The notes: generated by a model not told the origin, from the letters alone. Shown: positions 1 through 10,786, counted from the first letter of the stretch. The stretch is DNA of 64,000 nucleotides from Adiantum capillus-veneris (GCA_014529385.2 CM043950.1:72080435-72144434), one strand, 5' to 3'. Program-made: numbers and translations.

Positions 1-589
1 GGTCGAAACCATGTCCGCAACCTACAACCAACCCACAACAACAAAATGGAAGGATCTCTTCACAATAGAGAATCAACACTATTCTACATTGAGAATCGGG
101 TAAATCAAGTCACCGAGGTAATTATCTCAGTCAGTTTTCAAGTCGCACCTAATGCTGCAGCACAGATAACGGATGTATTGGCTCACACTCTCACTAGAGA
201 AACTAGGGATCTACTGAGTTTGTTTCAGGAAAGAACACCACCCCCTCCCACAAGCTTGGACAGTGACTAAGCACCTCTAAGCTTCACATGAATCAATACA
301 ACCTACCTCAAGACAGATCACACATACCAACACGTGTACGCTCAATCAAGGTAATACTGGACTTGAAGGCTCACTACCAGCACGTCATTGACACCATGCT
401 CGGTGGGGAGCGGTTTTTTGAGGTTCTGGCATCAGATCAACCATTTGGCTTACCTTTGGTACAAGGCAATGTACCGTTTGAAGTTTTAATCTATGTCCTA
501 GTATAGGAGGGTATACACGCCTCCTTGTAAAGAAGAAAAAAACTTTTGCAAGTTAAGCAGTGTGTCTTTCTAGCTCTCTCTCAGTAATC
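1..589 (+). other. Element leader before gag
   Basis: This stretch precedes the gag start and should be the untranslated leader of the element. Two short frames (46-270 and 288-506, 74 and 72 codons) occur in it, but neither shows a recognised motif and they are in different frames. I treat them as chance or remnant frames. A purine-rich patch at 532-545 lies shortly before the gag start. Confidence 0.45.
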
Positions 590-1763
590 ATGGCAAGTGT
601 AGCATTTCCAACATTTAAAGGAAAGAAGGGGGAGGATTTGGTAACAGACTTCCTAGACGACTTTGAAGTATCATGTGTAGTGAGCAACAAAGATACGGAT
701 GAATCTCGGGTTAGAATCTTTAAGCATCTCATGAAGCTAGAAGCTAGATCATGGTACAATGCACTTCTACAAGCAACCAAGGATGACTGAGAACCCTTAA
801 AAACCGCTTTTAAGAGGCGCTTTGGGGGAGGTACCACTACAGAAAAGTTGTGGGACAAAATTAGAGACTTGAAGCAGGAGGGTCTTTTAGAATATGCCAC
901 CTATGAGTCCAAATTTGTGGATTTGTGGGAACGGTGGGTTCAGTCACTGGCAAGGAGGGAAGCCGCACCCGATTTCCTAAAAAAAGATAGGTTCACGCAT
1001 GGCTTATGGCCTCTTCTCAAGGATAGCCGTTGAGATTCCCGGCTACGTACGAGTTAGCCGTTGAGATTGCTCGCCTTAAGGACAAGAAGCTGCAAATGAA
1101 AGTCAAAGAAACCGAGTCAATAGAAGCAGGAACATCGCGTCGATCAGCAACTACGACAACCACCATTCCACCACCACCACCGGCTCTTGGGGTAAGAGAT
1201 GACCAACAAGATATGTTGGCCCATATTACTGACCAACTGCAGAATTTTTCTGTCCACTTAATACAGCAAGGGAGGAGTCAAGAAAGAGATCAAGACCCTG
1301 GAAGAGCACGACGCAAAACAGGTAGTATCATTGCTACAACTGCGGAGAAGATGGTCACGGTATGTACTACTGTCCCAAACCACGACAAAACTATAATAGA
1401 GGAGGTAGGAGGAACCAATTGTCACCCCCTAGAGAAAGAACACCCCCACCCCGAGCACCACCCCCACCAACACAAATTCTACGTCCACCCCAGACACCAC
1501 TACAAGCATCCATTCCACCTCTTCCACCAGCCCCACCACCTAATTGCCCTGTAAACATCATAAGGTTAGAACAGAAAGGAAAAGCTGTAGTAGTGGATCC
1601 ACCCAGAGCAAAGGAGAGGGACAAGGGTAAGGAGAAGGTAGCCTTTTTAGAACCACTTGAAGCCATGACTGTGAAAAGAGCTAGGAGGGAGAAAGTTACA
1701 CAATCAGATGATGAGAGAAGAATGAGAGGAGAAACTAGCAAGAGGCCATCCAGGCCACGATGA
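590..1763 (+). pseudogene. gag polyprotein pseudogene (capsid, zinc knuckle)
   Basis: Gag forms the particle that packages element RNA. The ATG at 590 is chosen because the conserved start MASVAFPTFKG opens there, although the frame extends upstream to 560. The capsid-type region (DLWERWVQSL, FLKKDRFTHGLWP) resembles plant retrotransposon gag domains. A CX2CX4HX4C zinc knuckle is encoded at about 1332-1373 (CYNCGEDGHGMYYC). It is followed by a very proline-rich segment and a basic/acidic tail. Breaks are a TGA at 788-790, a TGA at 1031-1033 with a frame change at the same place, another frame change before the knuckle, and a TGA at 1761-1763. At 788 the family usually has tryptophan, so a G-to-A change would explain the stop. 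Confidence 0.8.
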
Positions 1764-1766
1764 AAA

Positions 1767-2540
1767 TTGGGCATCACCGACTTCCAGCTAGGGGAAAGTT
1801 CTAAGCCCTATGATCTAACATTGCATGTGGCAGAGAAAGGACCGAAGATTACATGGCCACAGCTGCTACATCTTGTACCTAAAGTAAGGCAACAATGGTC
1901 TAAAATGGTAAGTACAAGACACTCCAAAACAAAGGTAGCCGGAGCAATTTCGGGATGCAACATGGATGACATCCTTCCAATTGTCGACGTAAACATAAAA
2001 GAAAAGAGGGTTGGAAACACCTACATTGATGGAGGTGCACAAATTTGTGTAATGAGCGAAGCTATGATGCTTGGATTAGGGCTCGAGGTTGACAGGCCTT
2101 CTCCATGCAAGGCAAAGATGGCAAGCAAGGCAAAAGTAAAGTGTGTGGATGTGGTAAGTGCCATAAAAATAAAAGCTTTCAACAGTGAGGTAGAGGTAGA
2201 TGTTTTTGTAATTCCTACTAAGGGGGAAGGCTATCCACTAATCTTGGGAAGGCCATGGTTGATGGCCATGAAGGCAAAACAGGACTGGGGTACTGGCCTT
2301 CTACGCATGACCGGTAAGAAAGGGGAGACAATCTACTATGACATAAGGATTGGCAAGCAGAAGCAAATGAATCTGGAAACATCGGCGTATGAAACCAGTA
2401 GCGAATCTTCCAGTTTTGAGGAGGAGAGCACATCCACCGACGAAAGTGACAGTTCCATTGATGTGATGGGTATCATTATGAAGGATCCACAAATGGTAAG
2501 CACAACTGGTGATCCGTCACCAAAAGGGCCAACCCAATGA
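1767..2540 (+). pseudogene. Aspartic protease region
   Basis: This region should cleave the Gag-Pol polyprotein. An active-site-like stretch, YIDGGAQICVMS, sits around codons 87-98, with Asp-Gly-Gly where retropepsins have Asp-Ser/Thr-Gly. A downstream segment IPTKGEGYPLILGRPWL has the hydrophobic ILGR motif typical of the C-terminal half of these proteases. The frame is the one that carries the zinc knuckle and is separated from gag only by the TGA at 1761. It runs on into a serine/glutamate-rich linker and ends at a TGA at 2538-2540. RT continues in another frame, so a frameshift lies near 2510-2540. Confidence 0.75.
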
Positions 2541-3393
2541 AGAGAAGAGCAAATCACCTGGCCTAGGAGGAAGTAGGTTGAAGGGTATGTTGTCTACGGA
2601 ATTAACACTTGAGAAGAAAGATAGTTTTTTGCAAATGTTGATGGGATTTGCTAACCTATTCACTGATAACTATGAAAGAATCACAGGCATTACAGTGGTG
2701 GAACATCATATTAAGTTGAAGGAAGGGGTAAAACCAGTTGTGCAAAAGCTACGACGACTGGGGGTCATACAAGAAAAGGCACTCTTGGCCGAGGTAAGGA
2801 AACTGTTGGAGGCAGGATTCATCTATCCTGCAGAAAACTCAGAATGGGTGTCACCCGTAGTGATGACTCCTAAAAAGAATGGTAAGTGGAGGGTCCATGT
2901 TGACTAGAAACCACTAAATGCAGCTACAAAGAGAGATCACTTTCCTCTCCCTTTCTTGGATGAAATTCTGAATGAAGTAGCGGGTTTTGAATGCTATACC
3001 GTCTGTGATGGTTATTCTGGATACTTTCAAATACACGTAGCCTTGGAAGATCAGCTAAAAACCACTTTTATCACGCCCTGGGGTTGTTTTGCATACAAGG
3101 TTATGCCATTTGGTCTCACAAATGCACCTGCCACATTCCAAAGATATGTCACATATGTTTTTCAACCGTTCTTTGGAACATCCATAAGAGTGTTCATTGA
3201 TGATTTTTGTATATATAGCTCCCGTATTTCACATTTAGAAAAGGTAACTGAAGGTTTGGCCAGGTTGCAGAGCCTAGGTGGGCAATTAAATGTGTATAAA
3301 TGTCACATTGGGGAGAGTAAAGTCATTCTATTAGGCCATGGAATTCAGCAAGAGGTATCAACGCCGACCCAAGTAAAGTGTCCGCACTCATAG
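2541..3393 (+). pseudogene. Reverse transcriptase domain
   Basis: This domain copies element RNA into DNA. The frame opens at 2509 and shows the entry segment LKEGVKPVVQKLRRLG, then WVSPVVMTPKKNGKWR, LPFLDEIL, and FQIHVALEDQLKTTFITPWG. The catalytic box is FIDDFCIYSS near 3196-3225, where the Asp-Asp pair is kept. A TAG at 2905-2907 interrupts the frame, which continues unchanged to 3393. A frame change at about 3345-3365 shifts the reading frame before the RNase H domain. The match to Ty3/gypsy RT is strong throughout. The minus-strand copy at 40.1-40.7 kb has the same FxDDFCxYSS signature, placing both in one lineage. Confidence 0.88.
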
Positions 3394-4094
3394 CCCTACC
3401 TTCACCAACGACCGCACGTCAACTGGTCTCTTTTCTACAGAAGGTGAGGTACTTAAGTAGATTCATACATCTACTATCACAACTTGTTCTACCACTGCAA
3501 CAACTCACTCAAAGATCAACTTTCACTTGGGACGAGGAAAGCGAACATCACTACAACAAGGTAAAGGAGGTCTTAGCCACTCTGCCAACTATCTCACCAC
3601 CTAAGTGGGATGAAAAATTCTATGTCACCTCAAGTGTTGGTGATGACTCATTGGGGGCTGTGCTACTCCAAAAGGATACGACGACATCTTTCATGAGGCC
3701 AATCTACTTCTCTAGTCGAATGATGACAGCAGGAGAGAAAGGTTTCACCCATGTGGAACACTTAGTCCTAGCTCTTAGATTTGCAACTACGAAGTTTAGG
3801 TCATATTTGCTGCCTAAGCAATTTGTGATTCTAACCACAGATGAAATATTTCCCTATGTTGTACAACACATGGATGTGTCTGCTAGAATTACTAAATGGC
3901 TAGTTCATCTGCAAGAGTTTGACTACACGGTACAGGTAGAAAGCACGACAAGGGCAAGTTTGGGGGGACTCATGACCTACCAAGTATTTGAAAGGGAGGA
4001 GAAGAAATCTAAGGAAGGAGAAGTCCGATTACGTCCAGTACCACCGATGGTAGAAGGAGCATACTCTCTCTACTTTGATGGAGCCTACAAGTGA
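3378..4094 (+). pseudogene. Ty3-type RNase H and start of second RNase H
   Basis: The frame covers the connection between RT and RNase H (ALPSPTTARQLVSFLQKVRY) and the canonical Ty3 RNase H fold (FYVTSSVGDDSLGAVLLQKD, then RPIYFSSRMMTAGEKGFTHV, then LTTDE). It should degrade RNA in RNA/DNA hybrids. The usual first catalytic Asp is replaced in the VTSSVGDD segment, a degeneration seen in Tat elements that carry a second RNase H. The same frame then enters that second domain with LYFDGAYK, which ends at a TGA at 4092-4094. The frame continues beyond the stop without shift. Confidence 0.82.
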
Positions 4095-4445
4095 GCGTCT
4101 GACAAAGAAGCTGCAGGCATAGTGGTCTTTGATGACAAAGGGACAAAGGTATTTTCGTTGGGCCAATTGTTAGATTCACATTCTAACAATGAAGCTGAGT
4201 ATGCAGCACTAACCAAGGGTCTACAATGGTGCATCTCACAAGGTGTACAACGCCTTAATGTATTTGGGGATGCTCTACTTCTGGTAAGGCAAGTAAATGG
4301 AGCATGGACATGCAAGAATCCTAGTTTAAGGACTCACTTAAGTGGTGTAAAAACCTTGTTGGGTAAGTTTGAAGAAGTTTAAATACACCATATCCCAAGG
4401 ACTCAAAACCAAGAAGCAGATGCCCTAGCAAGTGAAAGACTACAG
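4068..4445 (+). pseudogene. Second (archaeal-type, aRNH) RNase H domain
   Basis: A second RNase H lies between the first one and integrase. Its visible catalytic positions are Asp in YFDGAYK (4076-4091), Glu in SNNEAEYAALTKGLQW (about 4183-4230) and Asp in VFGDALLLVRQVNG (about 4260-4300), and the late signature NQEADALA follows near 4408-4431. This D-E-D order and the NNEAEY motif match the archaeal/plant RNase HI type that Tat elements are known to have acquired. Two in-frame stops, TGA 4092-4094 and TAA 4380-4382, break it. A homologous domain is at 38.9-39.3 kb on the other strand. Confidence 0.85.
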
Positions 4446-4448
4446 GAA

Positions 4449-5723
4449 GTGGTGGTTGGAGCAATAAAACTAAAGCTCCCTCTATTTCAAGGAAGTGATG
4501 CCTTGCCTGACATCATGCATTTTTTGGAAACAGGGGAATGCCCATCAGATTTAACAAAGGAACAGAAGCAATGGCTGACGCGGAAGGCCACAAGGTATCG
4601 ACTCATCAATGACGGTTTGTACTGTAAGGGTAAGGACCAAATACTTAGGAAGGTCCTTCACTCTCAGGAAATCACGGGAGTAATTGCTAGTTGTCACGAC
4701 GGGGTTTGTGGTGGTCACTTTTCCCTAGACATAACAAGTAGGAAAATCTTGCAGGCAGGCTTCATATGGCCTAGCTTCAACCATGATGTACACCACTGGT
4801 GCAAAACGTGTAAGTTGTGTCAAAAGGCCGGCACTAGGTCACTTATGCCTGAACCACAGACACCTATTCTCTCATATGGCCCATTTGAAAAATGGGGTAT
4901 CGATGCCATTGGGCCATTACCTAGGGCCAACTCAGGAAAATTCTACATTGTCATGGGGGTCGACTACATGACTAGATGGGCAGAGGCTACAACCACCACT
5001 AGAATCACAATGGTAGAGGTAGCTAAATTTATCTACGAGCACATATGCTGTAGGTTTGGCACACCTTTAGAGATCATCTCTGATAGAGGGCCAGGTTTCA
5101 GAGCAGACTTGGTAGGAGAATTAATGCAGAAACTGGGCATTACAAGGAGGCACTCTTCACCATATTACCCTCAATGTAATGGCCTAGTTGAAAAGGTAAA
5201 TGGAATGGTTTCTAAAATTATTACCAAGCAGGTAAACAATCATCCTGGAGACTGGGATAAGTATCTACTACCAGCTTTATGGGCCTACAGAACTTCATCT
5301 CGTACATCCTTGGGATTCACACCGTATCATCTAGTATTTGGTAAGGAAGCAATCTTGCCCATTGAAGTGTAACTACAAAGTCTCAGAGTAATGGCAAGCC
5401 AGCTTCAATAGCCCAACATGCATTTGAGAGATCACATCATCAACTTGGAAAGACTGCAGTTGGAGAATGAAGAAGCAATAAATTATTATGCAGCACAAGC
5501 AGAGCATAGACGGCTTAGCTTTAACGAGCATCTCCGGAAAAAAGAATTGAAGAAAGGAATGTTGGTGCTCCACTACGACAATCACTTCGACACGCGCAAG
5601 GATAAGAAACTCCTACTCCGATGGGAAGGTCCTTTCATCGTCAGGAAAAGGTATGCCAATGGAAGCTACCAGCTTATGGAGGCTGATGGAAAACTTCATA
5701 AAACCAGGGTAAATGGTTGGTGA
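4449..5723 (+). pseudogene. Integrase with HHCC and DDE domains
   Basis: Integrase inserts the DNA copy into the genome. The N-terminal zinc site is visible as two histidines in CHDGVCGGHFS and the cysteine pair CKTCKLC (about 4690-4820). The catalytic core keeps Asp in WGIDAIGPL, Asp in ISDRGPGF and Glu in CNGLVEKVNG. The C-terminal part contains the GPF-type segment LRWEGPFIVRKRYANGSYQL near 5617-5680. The frame ends naturally at TGA 5721-5723. Internal stops are TAA 5370-5372 and TAG 5409-5411, both without frame change, so this is a recent kind of damage rather than rearrangement. Confidence 0.88.
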
Positions 5724-5852
5724 CTTAAACCTTTTTTTCTTTCATTTGAACAGGCTCCACCTATTGACATTCCAGATGAGGACACACCATCAGCCGCCAC
5801 CTCCGACGATAATGATAAAACAGATGAGCTAGAGACATGAATGCCTCTAGCC

Positions 5853-5865
5853 AAAAGGGGAGGGC
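5853..5865 (+). other. Polypurine tract (plus-strand primer)
   Basis: The run AAAAGGGGAGGGC lies after the pol stop and directly before the inferred LTR start TGATGGGGG at 5869. This is the expected place and composition for the primer of plus-strand DNA synthesis. Confidence 0.75.
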
Positions 5866-6055
5866 TAATGATGGGGGCTTTTCACAAGCAAAGCTTCCAT
5901 ACCCCTCTTCTCTCGTCCCCACCCCATGAAAACCCCCTCTTAGGGAGGGAGTGATAAAAAGCATTGGAAAAAAGTAAGAAAAAAAATAAAGTATGATTAT
6001 GTAAATATATGAGAAAGGTAAAATAGGCCACCTCATGCCTGCGGGGCAGCCCCCC

Positions 6056-6281
6056 ATCTTGCCTCCTTTTTCTTCACTGTTGCCCCGTCGTGTGTCCCGT
6101 TTCCTCTCCTCCACTCAAAAGGTCAACCCCCTCTCTCTTCCCCTTTTCCTTTCTCCTTTCTCTCTCCCATCTTGCCTCCTTTTTCTTCACTGTTGCCCCG
6201 TCCTGTGTCCCTTTTCTTCTCCTCCACTCAAAAGGTCAACCCCCTCTCTCTTCCCCTTTTCCTTTCTCCTTTCTCTCTCCC
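6056..6281 (+). repeat. Tandem duplication, 2 x 113 bp, in the LTR
   Basis: The 113-base pyrimidine-rich unit starting ATCTTGCCTCCTTTTTCTTC is repeated directly (6056-6168 and 6169-6281) with only a handful of differences, so it arose recently. It lies in U3 and might change promoter strength. Confidence 0.9.
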
Positions 6282-6815
6282 CTCAAGCTACCCCACCTCT
6301 CACCAATAATGCATTCTAACTCAACAATAATGCACCCTAACTCACATGCAACTTACCCTATCTTCCAAAATAGTATACCCCACCCCTCCTTTATCTCTCC
6401 TATCATATCCCATGACCCAAATACCCCCCCCTCTCTCTCTAAAGGGCGCCATGTCTCTTGTCTTGTAGCTAAATAACCTCCCCCACACTCACAAACACTC
6501 AGTTTCATTGAAAAAGGTGCCCACAGACCCATCCCCACCCGATCGTTACCTGATTTTTCTTGTGTTCACACACATCTGCACACAGATTCACCTCTGAACA
6601 CACTCCCCTCTCTCCCCTCTTGTAATTACTTTAGTTTCCATGTCACCTCTCACTTTTTTTCATCAACCCATCTCTCTCTCTTAGTCTCTCTCTCATGAGA
6701 CTGCTGCTCTGGCACATATACACACAGCCAGACAAGTTGGGCCCACAGTCACATGGCCTATGTAGATAATGATTTCTTTATTTCTAAATTCTATAATTTC
6801 TCCCCCCTCATCCCC

Positions 6816-6823
6816 TATATAAA
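6816..6823 (+). promoter_or_regulatory. TATA box of the LTR promoter
   Basis: TATATAAA occurs in the context CCCCTATATAAAGAGGGG, a strong plant TATA consensus, about 950 bases into the LTR. Transcription would start about 30 bases further on. Confidence 0.65.
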
Positions 6824-7115
6824 GAGGGGTCACCATCACACTAAAGACACACACAACATCACCAAAGAACACACTATGCACTGTGTGTGCCTAGTGCACA
6901 CACACACACCCAAACCATCACCATCACCGCAATCACCATGCTTGTCTTGAGCATGACCTCTACACCCTTGGCTATGGAAGATGAAGGGAAACTAAATGAA
7001 GGATGATGGCCATAACCCTCGTGCGAGTCTTCGCCATCTCATCCCACCTATCCGCCATGTGCTCTACCACTCTCTCCCCTACCCTATGCTCCCCATTTCA
7101 TCGCCTTATTCTCTA

Positions 7116-7121
7116 AATAAA
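7116..7121 (+). terminator. Possible polyadenylation signal in the LTR
   Basis: AATAAA lies 300 bases after the TATA box, a fitting distance for the R region of an LTR. Plant signals are loose, so this is only suggestive. Confidence 0.35.
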
Positions 7122-7289
7122 GCTTGAGGTTTTGTGAGTATGTTTTCTTGCAATGTTTTTCCCATGTGAGGTGTGCAGAATCGCCACATAGTCTTGTGTT
7201 TGGAGTGAGCTTGTGTATGTGTGAAGGGTGTGCCGATTCGCCATCCTTTTGTGGTGCCTAAGGACTAAGCCGCTATACCCCCTCCCTCA

Positions 7290-7314
7290 CTCTCTCTCTC
7301 TCTCTCTCTCTCTC
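7290..7314. repeat. (TC)n microsatellite
   Basis: An uninterrupted TC dinucleotide run of 25 bases near the end of the LTR. Confidence 0.95.
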
Positions 7315-7420
7315 ACTTGATCTCATTCCCTTTCCTCTTCATCATTACTCCCAAGCATCCATCTCTCTTGGATGAAAACTTTGTTATGGTGGTGTGTTGT
7401 TTGCGTCCAAGCCGCTGAAG

Positions 7421-8325
7421 CTAGGTGGTGCCCTTGTTTGCTTTACCATGACAGGCTCGAGGCGCGCCATTCGGTCCCCGGTGTTTTAGAGGCCGTCGGG
7501 GTTCGGGGTTCGCTTTGCTCCCGTCAGTGGCAACCGCATGATTTGGCGTGGTATACCCTTGTGGCCTTTTTACCAAGAAGTTGAAATGCTGCTGATATAA
7601 CCTGGCTAGCTCCTCCACTTGCTTGTGAATTAAATTTGCAAAGGTGGTTGCCGCAGTTTCTTTGGTGAATGTACCTGTCATTTTCCTATGCCTTGTCCTC
7701 ATGATCATTCCTTCTCTGTGGGCAGTCTGAGTGCTTCTGCTACTATCTCTTTAGTTATCACCACTTTGACTTTATTTTCTTGCATGTCAGAAATTTGTGC
7801 AGTTCCATTTTCTTTAATCTTAGATAAAAGTTCGTAAGCTTTTTGGAAATCCACTCCACAGGGCTCCTGTTCATAAAAATCTTTGAGTCCCAGCCTGCAA
7901 TTGGCTTCTTTGGTCTCAGGCTTCGCGGCAACATCATATACTTCTTTTGGTAGGAGTTGCAACTCTACTTGATGTCACTCCTCACTCTTGAATCTGCCGG
8001 TGAATACTGTGGTGTGATGCTCTTCTAGTTGTTCTTTTGACAAATATCTACCTTGGTGGCTTTGACTAAATCTAGATACAATTGATATGCGGGCAATTCC
8101 TGTAACTTTTCCTTCTAGTTGAGCTTTTTCTTGGCCCTCTCTACTGCTTGCATGGATCCTACCAGTGAATAGAGTGTTAAAGTTAGCAGATTTGTCGGAG
8201 TCTTCTCTGAAATGTCCTTTAGTCTGAAATGCTGACAATTTTGGTCTAATTTTCTTCAAATAAATTTTTGAATAAGCATTGATGCATAAAAACATGGAAG
8301 GAACAAAACTATACAGACCAAACAA
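7421..8325 (-). pseudogene. Antisense coding debris, retroelement-like, unidentified
   Basis: Three consecutive minus-strand frames (8325-7975, 7962-7705, 7708-7421; 116, 85 and 95 codons) follow each other with frame changes, which suggests one decayed coding region read from high to low coordinates. The middle part (KVVITKEIVAEALRLPTEKE) resembles the segment with ITxEIVAEALxLP found in gag-like or plant-mobile-domain-like proteins of some plant retroelements. The last part is basic and proline-rich. I cannot name the family. It could equally be a host gene fragment. No LTR or PBS was found beside it. Confidence 0.35.
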
Positions 8326-8340
8326 ATTTTTGCAACCAAA

Positions 8341-9020
8341 GTAAATAATCGCGATTATTTACAGCTGAGTAAAATTTTCAACCTTTTGCAAACTTGGCAT
8401 CACATACTTGAAGTATATACCAAATACATGCTCTAAGTGAAATATGGGCTCATTTGGATGCATAGGATGAAAATGGTACCAGATTTTGGCTCTCTGAAAC
8501 AGTAGATATAGTGAAAATTTGAGATTTTGAGCTCCAAATTGGTTCAAACTTGGCTAGTGGGTTTAACACATCATGTAATTTGGATGTACAATGGAAAAAT
8601 ATAAAAAATCCCCCAATTTGGCTAGAAAGTAAATAATCGCGATTATTAACTTTTCTACCAAAATCAACATTTTGTGGTACAAATTGGTCCTAGACATTGT
8701 ATGGATCCTGTGTATGAGATATGAGGTGATTTGGATCAAGAAATGTTGTCTATAACCCAAAAATTGTCTTGCGAAGACTTCTTTACGTTTTTGGCAATTT
8801 TTCAAGTTATAGGTGCTTATTCTAGCTCATACTTGATTTTTGGCATGTAATAGGTGTGTACACATGATAGGTGAGGTGATGATACAATTTCCAAGCAAAA
8901 ATAGTGCAAAAGTAAATAATCGTGATTATTTACAACACTGACATTTTTTTTGGCAAAGCTTACAAATTTTGACCTAAACACATTGTATAACCCTAACATA
9001 AGTCCTAAATTGAATTTGGT
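8341..9020. repeat. Diverged ~285-bp tandem repeat with a 22-bp palindrome per unit
   Basis: A perfect 22-base palindrome (GTAAATAATCG followed by its reverse complement) stands at 8341-8362. One-mismatch copies are at 8629-8650 and 8912-8933, spacing 288 and 283 bases. The intervening sequence is also similar in order: a TGTATGGATCCTGTGTATGA-like stretch and a GATTTGGATCAAG-like stretch recur at matching offsets. So this is an old three-unit tandem array in which the palindrome has been kept better than the rest. I know no function for it. Confidence 0.75.
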
Positions 9021-10480
9021 CAAGTTTGGTCATACCGACATCACGTTGCGCTTTGTCGACTCTGAAATCACCGTTTTCTATGACTACACTACCTGTTGAG
9101 TTGGTCAGACAATTTTGAGACTTTGGACTTGTCCGCAACATAGTCGTGAAGCAGCTCATCCAATTCTGGCTCATTTGGAGTCACTTTGACCCCGTATATC
9201 GAATTTGACGCTGTGTAGCCTTCGAGCCGTTTTCTGCTTTTCGAGGGCTTTGCTTGATTGATTTCACTAAACCAATCATATCCATTGTATATGGACCTCG
9301 TAGACAAGCTGTCTATGGAGTCAGATCGGAATTTTGGCATTTGTAAAAAACCTAGCTTTTCTATTGGGGACCCCCTCGACCCCTGCTGAATGGTCAACTA
9401 ATGATATAGAAAGGTTCTATTATGTTAGGGCATGCTGCAGTTCAAATCCCATCTGATTTGGTCAAGCTTACAGGCCGCTATGGTCAGTTTTTGGTCGTAG
9501 GTCTTCGTGCATTGCTCGGTTTCTAGGGATTTAGAATAGCTAGCGACCGTACAAAATGGATCATTGACTAGTAAAGAACTTATCCCTCATGTCTCATGTG
9601 AAAACGGCACTGAAAATGGGCAAGTGTAGACTCCGGGAAAGATGCATGAAAGAGGTCGAAATCTCTCTCTGCAAAGGTCGCAAATGGAAATGAGGTGGTT
9701 TTAGCCTACCTTGGATATCTATACCCGGACTTCCCAAACCATTTTTTTCCATATTCCCCCGTCAGTCCTACTAGGCCGTGAAATCTATGTTAGACTAAAA
9801 AATTTCCTTGATCGGATTCCTGTAGCTCATTCTGCAAGAATTTTGCAAAAGTAGGCATGGCTATATAATTTATGCTTCCCGCTTTCATCTTCTGAATTCA
9901 CTAAAAACTTTGTGCTTGTCTGCCTTGTCTTTCTGATCACCATCGTGTCTTCCGTGAAATCCCAATAATTAAGAAAATCCATTGAAAAACATAGATTTAT
10001 TGTTTTTTTTGGATTTTCTATTTCTAAGTCTCATTATCAACAAAAATGATGAAAAATATCCAAAAAGGACTATTTTTGATGATTTTTTGATAGTATTTAC
10101 ACTATTCACACTCATCGGGAAGATATTATCAATGAATTTTTCCTTGATGATGAATTATAAGGGCATTATTAGTTAATTTTGAAAAAAATCACACGTTAAC
10201 ATCAAACTTTTTCTTGCCTCTTCAAACATTGCCCTTAATTACTTAGTACTTAGTGCCCTTCCACCCCTCCTAGATGGCGTACTCCGGGACGACTGTTTGC
10301 ATGGGTTGAAAAATCATGTCTATGCATAGCCGTGGTTGGCTCTACCATGCTTTGAAGATCAATGCAATTGAAAACACTATGCTATGCAAGAGCTGGGTCT
10401 GGAGTAATTAAATCAAGGGTTTCTGATGTCGAGGTTTGTTGCTGATGTCCTCCAAAGAGAAAATATTGTAGCTTGTGTGC
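9021..10480. other. Unassigned AT-rich stretch
   Basis: No recognised gene is seen. A minus-strand frame of 102 codons (9397-9089) and a plus-strand frame of 64 codons (9982-10176) occur, but they show no motif and the base composition is simple. I regard the region as decayed repeat DNA. Confidence 0.4.
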
Positions 10481-10483
10481 TCT

Positions 10484-10786
10484 CTATTTGATTGTATCAT
10501 CAGGATGCTTCAACACGCTAATTGCTTGAGCTGTTGGTAGCACTTTTGACTGTTGTCGAGATTTTTCTTGCCATTGGTAGCTTGGTTTTCTTGGTGCTAT
10601 ATGGTGTGGTGGAGTCTTTTGAGACTTAACTCGCCATTGCTTGATTGGTTTTACGGTGTGTGGAGAAGATAAGTGCTCTTTTTTCTTCCAAACCAATTTC
10701 ATGTTAGGTTCCTTTCTCGGTGATGCTCGTCTCTGTATTTTAACCCTTGGAACCTTCTTTTGTTTTGTTGGTGAAGTCTTAGGCAC
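10484..10786 (-). pseudogene. Basic fragment, possibly Ty1/copia gag-pol spacer
   Basis: A 100-codon minus-strand frame is rich in lysine, proline and tryptophan. Extending it upstream gives VYVWVPKTSPTKQKK, reminiscent of the VWVPK segment that precedes the protease in plant Ty1/copia polyproteins, followed by LVWKKKE. No zinc knuckle or protease motif is visible, so the assignment is weak. It lies directly next to the dispersed repeat at 10.8-11.6 kb, in the same orientation. Confidence 0.25.

Larger units (their letters stand above)
1..7430 (+). mobile_element. Tat-like Ty3/gypsy LTR retrotransposon, 5' LTR outside window, inactive
   Basis: The domain order on the plus strand is gag, protease, reverse transcriptase, RNase H, a second RNase H, integrase, polypurine tract and 3' LTR, which is the Ty3/gypsy order. 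A second RNase H between the normal one and integrase is a known trait of the plant Tat lineage. The window begins inside the element, just after where the 5' LTR and primer binding site should lie. At least eight stops or frameshifts interrupt the coding region, so no complete polyprotein can be made. The 3' limit is uncertain: the LTR has no clear CA end, and I place it between 7316 and 7440. Confidence 0.85.
5869..7430 (+). repeat. 3' LTR of the Tat-like element
   Basis: The LTR begins at TGATGGGGG just behind the polypurine tract. The first 900 bases are pyrimidine-rich and lack open frames of interest. A TATA box at 6816 and an AATAAA at 7116 divide it into U3, R and U5 in the usual order. 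The end is not certain: the (TC)n tract at 7290 and the sequence up to about 7430 resemble the end of the LTR-like repeat near 18.7-18.85 kb, which also has a (CT)n tract followed by CTAGGTGGTGCCC. No second copy of this LTR lies in the window for comparison. Confidence 0.65.

Noticed and set aside
1391-1777. 128-codon minus-strand frame opposite gag
   Set aside because: It is the shadow of the proline-rich gag segment; the plus strand has the zinc knuckle and the correct pol context.
6035-6476. Serine/proline-rich frames in the LTR
   Set aside because: They reflect the pyrimidine-rich 113-bp duplication in U3, which is not expected to code.
7395-7435. CTAGGTGGTGCCC as a primer binding site behind the LTR at 7.4 kb
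   Set aside because: The LTR is a 3' LTR (polypurine tract in front), and the base before TGG is not a CA end. The similar sequence at 18829 suggests that it is part of the LTR itself.
8341-8933. Palindrome array as a CRISPR array
   Set aside because: Spacing of ~285 bases, similar spacers, only three units, and a plant nuclear context exclude this.
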